A DNA stretch of 25,345 nt from Veillonella sp. (GCF_015058545.1 NZ_SVCB01000021.1:1-25345), one strand, 5' to 3'; shown: positions 7,952 through 16,229, counted from the first letter of the stretch. The notes: generated by a model not told the origin, from the sequence alone. Made by a program: numbers and translations.

Positions 7952-8713
7952 ATGGAACAGGTATTTGTATGGCGTAAAGCCGTCATCGGCTCGCTTGGTT
8001 TTCATTTAATAGCTGCTGTCGCTTTAGGCGTTATCGGCTATCACATGAGTCAGATGGCGGCATCAGAGGCGTATGAAATTGATTTATCGATTCCTGTGGC
8101 GCAGGAAGAGACAATAGCGAAACAAGTAGAGTTTCCCAAACCCTTAGCCGTAGAGGATGTGAGTCAGCGTGTAGCCGCGGTGAGTCAAACTACGAATCCG
8201 GCAGCCGGCGGTTATGGCGGCGGGACACCGTCGGAAACACCGCAAGCGGTGGCACCGGCATCGGTAGTAGCGCCCGGCAGTGGTACATTGGCTATACCGG
8301 GGGCTCACGAAGGTACCACTACATCGTTTAACGGTATCGGTCAAGGGGCAAATGAAGCGGGTGGTCCCGTTGGCGAAGGCCTTGGTAATGGTGAAGGTGC
8401 CGGTGTCGGGAACGGCACAGAAGAAGGCGTAGCTCCCGGTGAGCCCTTTGATATGGATGGTTTTTGGAGTGCCGTCAATGCCAATAAATCGTATCCGCCC
8501 ATGGCTGTAAGGCGTAATATTGAAGGCGATGTGATGGTACAGGTCACTTTGGACAGCGGAGGGAATTTAGTAGTGGCGGATGTAATATCGTCAACTAATT
8601 CGTTGCTTGCCGATGCGGCATTGAAGGCAGTGTATAATGCCACGCCATATAACAACCCGACCGGTGAAAGTATCACGGTGAATGTTCCGATTAGTTTTCG
8701 CTTGACAAACTAA
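7952..8713 (+). CDS. tonB: TonB energy-transducing protein
   Basis: The 253-residue protein has one N-terminal membrane helix (about 10-32) that keeps the Ser-x3-His pair (Ser14, His18) TonB uses to couple to ExbB-ExbD. A long flexible linker (~60-165) follows. It is rich in Gly, Ala and Val instead of the usual Pro-Lys/Pro-Glu repeats. The C-terminal TonB domain (~170-253) contains YPPMAVRRNIEGDVMVQVTLDSGG and ends in VPISFRLTN. It spans the periplasm and transmits the proton gradient to outer-membrane receptors, presumably the two encoded at 16743 and 19100. AGGAGG precedes the ATG at 7952. Confidence 0.93.
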   Translation: MEQVFVWRKAVIGSLGFHLIAAVALGVIGYHMSQMAASEAYEIDLSIPVAQEETIAKQVEFPKPLAVEDVSQRVAAVSQTTNPAAGGYGGGTPSETPQAVAPASVVAPGSGTLAIPGAHEGTTTSFNGIGQGANEAGGPVGEGLGNGEGAGVGNGTEEGVAPGEPFDMDGFWSAVNANKSYPPMAVRRNIEGDVMVQVTLDSGGNLVVADVISSTNSLLADAALKAVYNATPYNNPTGESITVNVPISFRLTN

Positions 8714-8730
8714 CATAATTTATTTAAGAT
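8702..8730 (+). promoter_or_regulatory. Putative promoter of the AraC-type regulator
   Basis: TTGACA (8702-8707), a 17-nt spacer and TAAGAT (8725-8730) make a good sigma-70-type promoter. Its -35 overlaps the last codons of tonB. The predicted start near 8737 would give a leader of about 160 nt before the AraC gene. Confidence 0.6.
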
Positions 8731-8732
8731 TA

Positions 8733-8756
8733 ATTCTCAAGAATAGAATTGAGAAT
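8733..8756. promoter_or_regulatory. Operator-like inverted repeat at the AraC-gene transcription start
   Basis: ATTCTCAA (8733-8740) and TTGAGAAT (8749-8756) are a perfect 8-bp inverted repeat with an 8-nt centre, placed immediately after the -10. A repressor here would block initiation. The half-site TGAGAAT recurs in the inverted repeat upstream of tonB, suggesting a shared regulator such as a Fur-family protein or the AraC protein itself. Confidence 0.45.
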
Positions 8757-8806
8757 CCATTTAGTTTAGATGAAGAATACTAAAGCAATTAATTGATATT
8801 TAGAGT

Positions 8807-8883
8807 AAAGACCTTTCTGTAAGTACAGATTTTGTATAACCTCAAAGTAGGTATACAGCTTGTACTGACAGAAAGGTCTTTTT
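8807..8883 (+). terminator. Long nested hairpin with T-run just before the AraC gene
   Basis: AAAGACCTTTCTGT (8807-8820) pairs perfectly with ACAGAAAGGTCTTT (8868-8881). After a one-by-one mismatch, AGTACA (8822-8827) pairs with TGTACT (8861-8866). Inside that, TGTAT (8833-8837) plus ACCT (8839-8842) pairs with AGGT-ATACA (8849-8857). T-residues run 8879-8883. It can end tonB transcripts and would also stop transcripts from the 8702 promoter, only 17 nt before the AraC start codon, as an attenuator would. Confidence 0.75.
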
Positions 8884-8899
8884 GCATTTTGGAGGAAAT

Positions 8900-9874
8900 A
8901 TGCAGTTAGTAGAATCGATTAGGGATAAAATGCAGGATTCCGGCACGCGTTTGCTCGAGATTTTGCACAATCGTAAAGTATATGAGCGCAAGGATGAAAA
9001 CGGGGATGCCCGCATGATTAGTCAGCCCGTATTTGACGGTATCGACATCGTCTATAACGATGTCGTGATGGAGCGAATTACTCATAATGCCAAGCCCATG
9101 TCCGGTTTGTTTGAGATTCATTTTTGCCAGGACGGGCGCATTGAATGTTCTTTTGAAAACGGCAAATGCCTGTATATGAATGGCGGCGATATTTCGTTAG
9201 GCTGGAAAACATGCAGTACTTTCCGTCACAGCTCATATTTTCCTACCGGTTTTTACAAAGGCTTGTCGCTCGCCGTATATGTACCGAAAGCGCAGGCGGC
9301 GGTGGATGCCTTTGTGGGCAAAAACAGCATTGACCTTGAAGAAGTATGCAATCGTTTCTGCACGGCTAACGGTGTGGGGCTGGTGAAGGATACGGGCCGT
9401 TTAAAAGAGCTTTTTATGGATCTGTATAATGTGCCGGATGTCCTGCCGGAAGTGTATTTGCGCGTGAAATGTGTGGAGATTTTTGTATTGTTTGGCACAT
9501 TGACGTGCGAGTCGGGGGATGAGCATATCTATTTCGAGCGTGCTCAAGTGGAAACGATTAAGCGGATTCATGATGAAATTTATAACGACCTCGGTAATCA
9601 TCACACCATTGAAGCCTTGGCGAATCGGCACCGTATCTCTATGACGGCCCTTAAGCGCTGTTTTAAAGGGGTTTACGGCATTACGATTTACCAATATGTG
9701 AAGCGTTGTCGTATGAACTTTGCCGCTAAAGATTTGGTGAATACCAATGACACGATTTTGGAGATAGCTAATCGTTGGGGGTATGAAAACGGCAGCAAAT
9801 TTTCTTCTGCTTTTAAGCAAATTATGGGCTGTAATCCGAGGGAATATCGGGTAAAAAATAAAATGCTCAATTAA
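8900..9874 (+). CDS. AraC-family transcriptional regulator of the iron/heme locus
   Basis: The 324-residue protein has an N-terminal sensing region (~1-215) without a recognised ligand motif. Its C-terminal AraC DNA-binding domain contains two helix-turn-helix units: TIEALANRHRISMTALKRCFK, then TILEIANRWGYENGSKFSSAFKQ, ending GCNPREYR. The chosen start is ATG 8900 with GGAGG at 8891-8895; an upstream TTG at 8882 lies inside the terminator tail and is not credible. AraC proteins beside TonB-dependent receptors (PchR/YbtA-type) often sense siderophore-iron complexes and activate uptake genes; the ligand here is unknown. It lies between tonB and exbB, supporting a local role. Confidence 0.9.
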   Translation: MQLVESIRDKMQDSGTRLLEILHNRKVYERKDENGDARMISQPVFDGIDIVYNDVVMERITHNAKPMSGLFEIHFCQDGRIECSFENGKCLYMNGGDISLGWKTCSTFRHSSYFPTGFYKGLSLAVYVPKAQAAVDAFVGKNSIDLEEVCNRFCTANGVGLVKDTGRLKELFMDLYNVPDVLPEVYLRVKCVEIFVLFGTLTCESGDEHIYFERAQVETIKRIHDEIYNDLGNHHTIEALANRHRISMTALKRCFKGVYGITIYQYVKRCRMNFAAKDLVNTNDTILEIANRWGYENGSKFSSAFKQIMGCNPREYRVKNKMLN

Positions 9875-10079
9875 GGTAAGTATAATAAATGTATTGATTT
9901 ATCGGTGAATTAGTTGACCTGCGATTTTAAATTGATTCACTTAATGTGTTAAATTTATTTCGAATATTTACTGAATTAGTCATATGAATGAGTGGATTAA
10001 ATGTCCAAACGGATTGGTTTGGGTGTTTTGGGGTAGTTTACTGAAATTAAGATTTGTTATCATTTAATGTATAGCGAAT

Positions 10080-10088
10080 TGGTATAGA
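10080..10088 (+). promoter_or_regulatory. Extended -10 element upstream of exbB
   Basis: TGG followed by TATAGA (10083-10088) forms an extended -10 without a good -35, about 40 nt before the exbB start. The 254-nt gap from the AraC gene shows no T-run hairpin, so read-through from the AraC gene is also possible. Confidence 0.25.
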
Positions 10089-10128
10089 AGGTTGAATTCG
10101 CTTGCTAGGGCTTAAGGAGGCCATTATA

Positions 10129-10743
10129 ATGGAAGGTATAAACTATATCGTTAATTTATTTGTCACCGGTGGTTTGGTTATGTACCCTTTGCTGGCATTA
10201 TCGCTAATAATCGTGGCTATCGGGATAGAGCGCTGGTATTTTTTCAGATTGAATACGAAAGGCGGGCGCGGTTTTTCTCATGGCGTGTATCACAGTGCCA
10301 AAGCCGGCAATTGGCGTGAAATCGACGAGCTTTGTCAGCAGTATCCTTTATCTATCAGTCGCGTAGTGCATGCCGGTTGCAGTAATCGAGAATCGGAGCA
10401 AAGTATGAAAAATGCCTTTATGGAGCAAATGACGTTTGAAACGTCGTCCTTCAAACGGTATTTGGATTATTTAAGTGCCATCGTTACGGTGGCTCCGTTA
10501 TTGGGCCTGTTGGGGACGGTTACCGGCATGATCGGTACTTTCGGTGTCCTCGATAACGGCGGCGGGGCAGCGGCCATTACGGGCGGTATCGGGGAAGCCT
10601 TGATTGCGACGGCTACAGGTCTTTGCGTAGCTATTATCGCCTTTGCCATTTATACCTATTTCAGTCATCGCTTGGATCAGTTTGTGATTCGTTCCGAAGA
10701 ATTGTGTTTAACCATGGTGAATGCCATGAAAAAGGAATGGTGA
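10129..10743 (+). CDS. exbB: ExbB/TolQ/MotA-family proton channel
   Basis: The 204-residue inner-membrane protein has a first helix near residues 12-35 (GGLVMYPLLALSLIIVAIG) and two C-terminal helices. The conserved ExbB segment VAPLLGLLGTVTGMIGTF is present, followed by GGIGEALIATATGL. Together with ExbD it forms the proton channel that powers TonB. The start ATG at 10129 is 8 nt after AAGGAGG (10114-10120); an in-frame upstream TTG at 10102 lacks such a site. exbD follows after 4 nt. TolQ is a possible alternative name, but the tonB and receptor context favours ExbB. Confidence 0.93.
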   Translation: MEGINYIVNLFVTGGLVMYPLLALSLIIVAIGIERWYFFRLNTKGGRGFSHGVYHSAKAGNWREIDELCQQYPLSISRVVHAGCSNRESEQSMKNAFMEQMTFETSSFKRYLDYLSAIVTVAPLLGLLGTVTGMIGTFGVLDNGGGAAAITGGIGEALIATATGLCVAIIAFAIYTYFSHRLDQFVIRSEELCLTMVNAMKKEW

Positions 10744-10747
10744 TACT

Positions 10748-11149
10748 ATGTTCAAGCAATTTGGATTGAAACAAAAGCCCATGTTCATGATTATTCCCAT
10801 GATTGATATTATTTTCTTTTTACTCGTGTTTTTTATGATGAACAGCTTGCAAACGGTGGCGCAAAAGTCGCTGGATGTGCAACTCCCGGTAGCTCAGGCG
10901 GCGGTGCAACAAAAGCATGTGCCGGTTATTATTACCTTGGATACGGCGGGGCATATCGTAATCGACGGTAAGCCGCTCAGTTTGACCGATGCCAAAGAGG
11001 TACTGGTGACTAAGCAGGAAGCCAATCCGGCAGTGGCCGTAGTGCTTCAGGCCGATGCTCATTCGGCTCACGGTCAAGTGGTCGCCATTATGGACCTGGT
11101 ACGCAGTGCGGGAATTAAAAAATTCTCCATCGGTGCCACCAATAAATAA
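10748..11149 (+). CDS. exbD: ExbD-family TonB accessory protein
   Basis: The 133-residue protein has a short cytoplasmic N-terminus and one membrane helix, PMIDIIFFLLVFFMM, carrying the proton-conducting Asp at residue 20. A periplasmic domain (~45-133) follows. Size and layout match ExbD/TolR. It starts 4 nt after the exbB stop, with its ribosome site inside the end of exbB, so the pair is probably translationally coupled. The 99-nt gap to the radical SAM gene has no convincing terminator. Confidence 0.93.
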   Translation: MFKQFGLKQKPMFMIIPMIDIIFFLLVFFMMNSLQTVAQKSLDVQLPVAQAAVQQKHVPVIITLDTAGHIVIDGKPLSLTDAKEVLVTKQEANPAVAVVLQADAHSAHGQVVAIMDLVRSAGIKKFSIGATNK

Positions 11150-11248
11150 GCCGAATTCGTGCCGTGAAAAACGTATTAAAGTCGGCATAAGTTTTGCAAA
11201 TAGAGCTGTGAAGGCATAGCATCTCAAAGTTATGGAAAGGATTTGTAT

Positions 11249-12838
11249 ATGATGAAACCGGAAGAGTTATTTGCGAAGATGTCCCCCGAAGAGCGATTGA
11301 TGCAATTGGGGCGGGCTACAGATAATCCGTTGATGGAGGCCTTTGATGCGAAGCGCGTCGTTCATGCCGGTCTCAACGGTCGTCCTTTAAGCCCTGAAGA
11401 AGCGCAACAAACATGGCAGCAGGTCATGGCAACAGAGCCGGTTAAAGGCCAATTGCAATCGGCGTATATTCACATTCCGTTTTGCCAGACAAAGTGCTTG
11501 TACTGCGGATTTTTTCAAAACGCGGCCAATCAGTCCGCTGAGGACCGTTATATAGATTTATTGATTCAGGATTTAGAAAGTGATGCCACGCAGCGTCGCT
11601 TAAAAGACGGTTTAATTCAGACCGTATTTATCGGTGGGGGTACACCCACGTCGTTATCGGCAACCAATGCGGCTCGTTTATTGCAGACTATTAAAAAATG
11701 TTTGCCGTTAGCCAATGATTACGAACTAACCTTGGAAGGGCGAATCAATGATGTGGTGCCGGAGAAAATGGAAGCATGGTTCGCCAACGGCGTGAATCGG
11801 ATGTCTTTGGGCGTACAGTCTTTTCACACGAAGATTCGTCGCCAATTGGGACGCCTTGATGACCAAGCGACCATCTTAGAGCGATTGCACCGGTTAAAAG
11901 AGTACAATCAATGTTCCTTGGTGGTCGATTTAATCTACGGTTTGCCGGATCAGACTCCTGAAAAATGGCAGGAAGATTTAGAAATGCTGGAAGCGGCGCC
12001 AATCGACGGGATGGATTTATATCAGCTCAATGTGTTTGAAAACAGTGATTTAAATACAGCCATCAAGAACGGCAAAGTATCGCCGGCGGCGACCACTCGT
12101 GAACAGGCGGCCATGTTTGCCCAAGCGCGCGCATTTGTTGATTCGTATAATTATCGTCGCCTCAGTGCCGCTCATTGGAGCCGCTCCTCCCGTGAACGCA
12201 GTTTATATAACACCATGGCTAAACGCGGTTATCCCATGTTTCCGTTCGGCTGTGGCGCCGGCGGTAATGTAGGTGGCTACATGACGATGCTCCATCGTTC
12301 GTTGGGTGCTTATGAGCACATGGTAGAAGCGGGTCAAAAACCGTTCATGGTGCTTATGAAGCAATCACCGTTACAGGAAGTGGCGAATATCATCGTTGAT
12401 CAATTGGAGCATTGCTACTTTGATTTGAAACCGTTAGTGGCCTACGATGAACGTTTGGCCGAGCTTACCTGGCTCTATGATTTGTGGCGTGAACGAGGCC
12501 TCGTTGAACATAACGGGATTATGTATAAATTAACCTTGGCCGGTGAATTCTGGCATGTGAATTTGACACAAACAACGATTGAGTTGGCTAAGTATTTACT
12601 GACCGGTGAATCGAGCATGTCCCACGAACGCATTGCGGCCCAAAATGCGCCGGGTAAGCCGGCCGGTCATCCCGGTGGCGTACCAAAAGGCCATCCGGCC
12701 GGTATTGCTAAGGAATCGGCACATGCTATGACCGAACCGGAAGGGATGATAAAAGGGCACATGGGCAGCATGATTAAGGAGCAACCGGCGGGCATTCATG
12801 TGGTGCGTAGCGTCAAAGGAAATGAGGTGTCCGGTTGA
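11249..12838 (+). CDS. hutW: HutW/ChuW-type radical SAM protein for anaerobic heme use
   Basis: The 529-residue protein has the radical SAM cluster Cys79-x3-Cys83-x2-Cys86 in FCQTKCLYCGFF, GGGTP just after, and a HemW/HemN-like core to about residue 450. ChuW/HutW enzymes are radical SAM methyltransferases that open heme without oxygen, freeing iron; HemW is a heme chaperone and HemN an oxidative decarboxylase. HutW is favoured by the segment PFGCGAGGNVGG, the length over HemW (~380), and the location among TonB, ABC-importer and flavodoxin genes. Residues ~457-529 are an unusual tail with GHP, GHP, GHM and IH motifs amid Gly, Pro, Lys and Met. ATG 11249 is 8 nt after GGAAAGG; ATG 11252 is an alternative. 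The stop overlaps the next start (TTGA). Confidence 0.82.
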   Translation: MMKPEELFAKMSPEERLMQLGRATDNPLMEAFDAKRVVHAGLNGRPLSPEEAQQTWQQVMATEPVKGQLQSAYIHIPFCQTKCLYCGFFQNAANQSAEDRYIDLLIQDLESDATQRRLKDGLIQTVFIGGGTPTSLSATNAARLLQTIKKCLPLANDYELTLEGRINDVVPEKMEAWFANGVNRMSLGVQSFHTKIRRQLGRLDDQATILERLHRLKEYNQCSLVVDLIYGLPDQTPEKWQEDLEMLEAAPIDGMDLYQLNVFENSDLNTAIKNGKVSPAATTREQAAMFAQARAFVDSYNYRRLSAAHWSRSSRERSLYNTMAKRGYPMFPFGCGAGGNVGGYMTMLHRSLGAYEHMVEAGQKPFMVLMKQSPLQEVANIIVDQLEHCYFDLKPLVAYDERLAELTWLYDLWRERGLVEHNGIMYKLTLAGEFWHVNLTQTTIELAKYLLTGESSMSHERIAAQNAPGKPAGHPGGVPKGHPAGIAKESAHAMTEPEGMIKGHMGSMIKEQPAGIHVVRSVKGNEVSG

Positions 12839-13803
12839 AACGATACGTATTGATTCCGGTGACCATCGTAGTCTTGTGCGTCATAGCGCTGACAAGTTGG
12901 ATTTCCCTGACTCATGAGGACAACTCGCAGATTCCGATGCGCACGGTAACGGATGCGACAGGTACCGAAGTAGTGATTCCACAGCATCCGAAGCGCGTCG
13001 TTATTTTGAACTCCGCCAACTTAGACATGTATTATGCCGTTGGCGGCACTGTAGTCGGTAAGCCTACCTCCTCGTATATTTCTAAAGAAATACGGGAAAA
13101 GACGAAGGATGTGCCCGCAGTCGGGACTCTTCATAGTCCCAGTGTGGAGGCCATTATCGGGCTTCATCCGGACCTTGTTATCGGTATAAATGTACCGTTT
13201 AACACGAACTTACGGGATATTCTAGCACAGGCGGATATTCCGTTATACATTAATGATTTAGACACCTATGACGATGTGGTGACGACACTAACCTTTTTCG
13301 GTGAACTCACCAATCAGCCGGATGTTGCGAAAGCAACGGCTGACAAAGCGATGGCGAATTATAATAAACTTGTTGATGATGCTAAAAAACAAAAAGGACC
13401 GCGCAGCCTTATTATTTTCGGTGCGCCCGGCAGTTTCAGCATGGCCACTAATAAAGCCTTTAGCGGCAATTTATTAGAGCTTCTGGGTGGGCATAATATA
13501 GCCGATATGGCGACCGGACTTGACGGTGATTATGTGCCGCTCAGCATGGAATATGTGGTGAAAACCGATCCGGAAGTTATCTTTTTTATCAGCATGTCGC
13601 CTAAATCGGACAGCGTTAATGTATTTAAACGTGAGATGCTTGAGAGTTCTGCCTGGGCTGATGTAAGTGCTGTAAAAACGCAGCGGATTTATTACTTGTC
13701 CGGTGGCTTATTTGCGGCTAATCCGGGCACGCGCATCAGTGAGGCGCTCACAATTATGTATGATGATTTATACGGAAAGGAGGCGGCTCATGACGAACCG
13801 TAA
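12835..13803 (+). CDS. hmuT: ABC importer periplasmic heme/iron-chelate-binding protein
   Basis: The 322-residue protein has an N-terminal hydrophobic segment (~4-25) serving as signal peptide or anchor; no lipobox Cys follows it. The rest is a class III (FhuD/BtuF-like) binding-protein fold starting at TVTDATGTEVVIPQHPKRVV, with PSVEAIIGLHPDLVIG and a C-terminal YYLSGGLF segment. It would carry heme, or a siderophore or corrinoid, across the periplasm to the permease. The start is TTG 12835, overlapping the hutW stop, with GAGG at 12824-12827. The stop overlaps the permease start by 14 nt. The heme assignment comes from synteny with hutW, not from seen ligand residues. Confidence 0.85.
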   Translation: MKRYVLIPVTIVVLCVIALTSWISLTHEDNSQIPMRTVTDATGTEVVIPQHPKRVVILNSANLDMYYAVGGTVVGKPTSSYISKEIREKTKDVPAVGTLHSPSVEAIIGLHPDLVIGINVPFNTNLRDILAQADIPLYINDLDTYDDVVTTLTFFGELTNQPDVAKATADKAMANYNKLVDDAKKQKGPRSLIIFGAPGSFSMATNKAFSGNLLELLGGHNIADMATGLDGDYVPLSMEYVVKTDPEVIFFISMSPKSDSVNVFKREMLESSAWADVSAVKTQRIYYLSGGLFAANPGTRISEALTIMYDDLYGKEAAHDEP

Positions 13804-14884
13804 CGCGCCGGCCGGCACATCAACACCAATAAAAGCGCAAGAGCGAGCCATAAACGGGCAAACGGCGGTGCCTTCGAAACAAAATCAAACGTACCATGAT
13901 TCGCGGCAACGTAAACGCCGCCTGACATATCTTGTAGCCGGTATATTCTTGGTATTTGTTGTTATTACCGGTTTTATGTATGGTGCCGTGCCTATTACTT
14001 GGCAGGAACTGTTAGCCGTGATGCAAGGACAGGGCTCGGCGGATACCGAGCGTATCCTATATTATTTGCGCTTGCCGCGCGTGATTGCAGCCGCCTTGGT
14101 AGGAATGAATTTAGCCTTGGCGGGCTGTATCTTGCAAGGTGTATTGCATAATCCGTTGGCGGACCCGGGGATTATCGGCGTAACGGCCGGTGCCGGTGTG
14201 GCGGCCATGGCGGTTATGATTTTGGCACCGGCCTTGACGGCGTGGGTGCCGTTAGCCGCGTTTGTAGGTGCTTTGGTAGCCTTAGCGGTTGTATTCATCC
14301 TCGCTTGGGACCGCGGTATTAACCCCTTGCGACTTATCTTAGCCGGGGTGGCCGTGGCGGCCTTCTTCGGTGGCGGTACGACGGCCTTGTCCGTTATGTT
14401 CCCGGATAGAATTCAGGGCGTAGTCAACTGGTTGGCCGGCGGTTTTGCCGGCGCTCGTTGGACCTATGTGTGGATTGTCTTACCGTACAGCATTATCGGC
14501 TTGGTAGGGGCTCTTTGGAACTACCGCAAACTCAATGCGTTGCAAATGGGCGAAGAAGTAGCCTTGTCACTGGGCATTAATTTGAAAAAAACGCGTATCA
14601 TTTTAGTGCTTTTGGCCGCAATTTTAGCGGCTGCTTCCGTAAGTGTGGCCGGTTTACTCGGCTTTGTAGGCTTAATTGTACCCCATTTGATGCGCCTCGT
14701 AGTGGGTTCTGATTTTGAGTACTTATTGCCTGCATCGGCTGTATTCGGGGCCGGCTTATTGGTCGGTGCCGATACGTTTGCCCGCACCATTTTCGGCCCC
14801 GCTGAAATTCCCGTAGGGATTTTCTTATCCTTCTTGGGTGCACCGTTCTTCTTATACTTATTGAAACGGAGGAGCCGCGCATGA
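13790..14884 (+). CDS. hmuU: FecCD/BtuC-family ABC transporter permease
   Basis: The 364-residue protein has the FecCD permease signature (RLPRVIAAALVGMNLALAG, then ILQGVLHNPLADPG) and about ten membrane helices. The EAA-like coupling loop for the ATPase is near EEVALSLGINL. The start ATG 13790 is preceded by AAAGGAGG (13776-13783) and overlaps the binding-protein gene by 14 nt. The first ~48 residues are polar, Gln/Thr/Arg-rich and unusual for this family, likely cytoplasmic. It would import heme or a related iron chelate into the cytoplasm. Its stop overlaps the ATPase start (ATGA). Confidence 0.88.
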   Translation: MTNRNAPAGTSTPIKAQERAINGQTAVPSKQNQTYHDSRQRKRRLTYLVAGIFLVFVVITGFMYGAVPITWQELLAVMQGQGSADTERILYYLRLPRVIAAALVGMNLALAGCILQGVLHNPLADPGIIGVTAGAGVAAMAVMILAPALTAWVPLAAFVGALVALAVVFILAWDRGINPLRLILAGVAVAAFFGGGTTALSVMFPDRIQGVVNWLAGGFAGARWTYVWIVLPYSIIGLVGALWNYRKLNALQMGEEVALSLGINLKKTRIILVLLAAILAAASVSVAGLLGFVGLIVPHLMRLVVGSDFEYLLPASAVFGAGLLVGADTFARTIFGPAEIPVGIFLSFLGAPFFLYLLKRRSRA

Positions 14885-15672
14885 CAAGATCGTTAGTTAT
14901 GAAAAACGGCCGTATCGGTTACGATACGCGGGCTGTGGGTGAAAACGTTTCGCTCGTTTTTGACAAACCGGAAATCGTGTCCATTATCGGGCCGAACGGT
15001 TCCGGTAAGTCGACAGTATTAAAAACCTTGGGCCGTTTATTACAGCCGTTGGGCGGTACCGTATATCTTGACGGTAAAGATATTCACGGCATGAATTCGA
15101 AAGCGGTAGCCCGTATTATTTCCATGTTGCCCCAATCGGCGCAGGCACCGGCAGATATGACGGTGCGGGATTTGGTCATGTGCGGTCGTTTGCCCTATCA
15201 GAATCCTTTCAGTTCGCTCACTACGGAAGACGTGGCGGCGGTACAAACGGCACTGGAAGAAACGGGCCTTGTGGAATTGCAGCACCGCCCCTTGAAAGAT
15301 TTATCCGGCGGTGAGCGGCAACGTGCTTGGCTCGCCATGGCCGTAGCGCAGGAGCCGGACATTTTACTCTTGGATGAACCGACCACCTTCCTCGATGTGC
15401 GTTATCAATTGGAGCTCATGAAATTGGTCGTGAAACTCCATCGCACCAGAGGCATTACGGTTATCATGGTGCTTCACGATTTGAACCATGCGGCGCATTT
15501 CAGTGACCGCTTGATTGCGGTGAAAAAAGGTAACATCGTGGCGGACGGTCCGGTGGCTGAGATTTTCACAGAACCGGTTCTCAGCGATTTGTACGAAGTA
15601 CAGATGGTATTTACCGAACTTAAGATTAACGGCGTAACGTACAACATTTGCGTGCCGTATGAGAGTCGGTAG
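14881..15672 (+). CDS. hmuV: ABC transporter ATP-binding protein (heme/iron-chelate uptake)
   Basis: The 263-residue ATPase is complete: Walker A GPNGSGKST (37-45), Q-loop near MLPQSAQ, signature LSGGERQ (141-147), Walker B ILLLDEPT (161-168) and switch His199 in VLHDLNHA. It resembles FepC/FhuC/BtuD. It couples ATP hydrolysis to the permease encoded just upstream, with which it overlaps by 4 nt, so translation is coupled. The ribosome site GGAGGAGC lies within the permease gene. Substrate identity again rests on context. Confidence 0.9.
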   Translation: MTRSLVMKNGRIGYDTRAVGENVSLVFDKPEIVSIIGPNGSGKSTVLKTLGRLLQPLGGTVYLDGKDIHGMNSKAVARIISMLPQSAQAPADMTVRDLVMCGRLPYQNPFSSLTTEDVAAVQTALEETGLVELQHRPLKDLSGGERQRAWLAMAVAQEPDILLLDEPTTFLDVRYQLELMKLVVKLHRTRGITVIMVLHDLNHAAHFSDRLIAVKKGNIVADGPVAEIFTEPVLSDLYEVQMVFTELKINGVTYNICVPYESR

Positions 15673-15713
15673 CTTTAGAATTTTCAAAACGGAAACGTTG
15701 AAAGGAGATATAG

Positions 15714-16229
15714 ATGAATAGCATTGTTATTTACTCGTCCCGTACAGGGAATACGAAACAAGTAGCGGAAGCAATCGTAGGTGTGTTACCGGAAGGTACG
15801 CCTTGTGTGCCGGTAAACGAAGCACCCGCTGATTTGAGCCAATACGACTTGCTTTTCATGGGCTTCTGGGCCGACCAGGGCAATGCGGATAAAGCGGCGC
15901 AGGCTGTTTTAAAACGCATCGATAATGAAAAAGTAGCTCTCTTTGCTACGTTAGGTGTACCGCCGATGATGCCCCATGCGAAAGAAACCATGGTAGCCGC
16001 TACCGGTCTTTTGCCTAAGGGGCAGGAACCTATCGGGACTTTCATGTGCCAAGGCAAAGTGGATCCGAAAGTCATCGAGATGATGTTCAAAATCTTCCCG
16101 GACGGTCATCCGCACGGACGCAATCCGGAACGTGAAGAACGCCATAAACAGGCGGCCTCTCATCCGGATGCTAACGACTTGGCTAATGCAGCAGCATTTG
16201 CTAAAGATGTTTTGGCCAAATTAGGGTAA
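15714..16229 (+). CDS. Flavodoxin-family protein, likely reductant for the heme pathway
   Basis: The 171-residue protein starts with the FMN-phosphate loop YSSRTGNTKQ (residues 6-15). The rest follows a flavodoxin fold (LLFMGFWADQGNADKAAQ, then VALFATLGVPP), with a C-terminal His-containing region, GHPHGR and HKQAASHPD. Flavodoxins carry single electrons, and radical SAM enzymes such as ChuW need a flavodoxin or ferredoxin as electron source. Its place after the ABC genes, 41 nt past hmuV with an AAAGGAGAT site, suggests it serves HutW or a later tetrapyrrole-reduction step. It is not a classic short flavodoxin (~150 residues). Direct pairing with HutW is inference. Confidence 0.85.
   Translation: MNSIVIYSSRTGNTKQVAEAIVGVLPEGTPCVPVNEAPADLSQYDLLFMGFWADQGNADKAAQAVLKRIDNEKVALFATLGVPPMMPHAKETMVAATGLLPKGQEPIGTFMCQGKVDPKVIEMMFKIFPDGHPHGRNPEREERHKQAASHPDANDLANAAAFAKDVLAKLG

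Noticed and set aside
8882..8899. Upstream TTG start for the AraC regulator
   Set aside because: It overlaps the terminator T-run and precedes the GGAGG site, which fits ATG 8900 instead.
10102..10128. Upstream TTG start for exbB
   Set aside because: AAGGAGG lies downstream of the TTG and 8 nt before ATG 10129, which gives the standard ExbB N-terminus.
13703..13789. Extended N-terminus for the permease reading back into the binding-protein gene
   Set aside because: AAAGGAGG immediately before ATG 13790 marks the real start, and the upstream part is an out-of-frame reading of hmuT.
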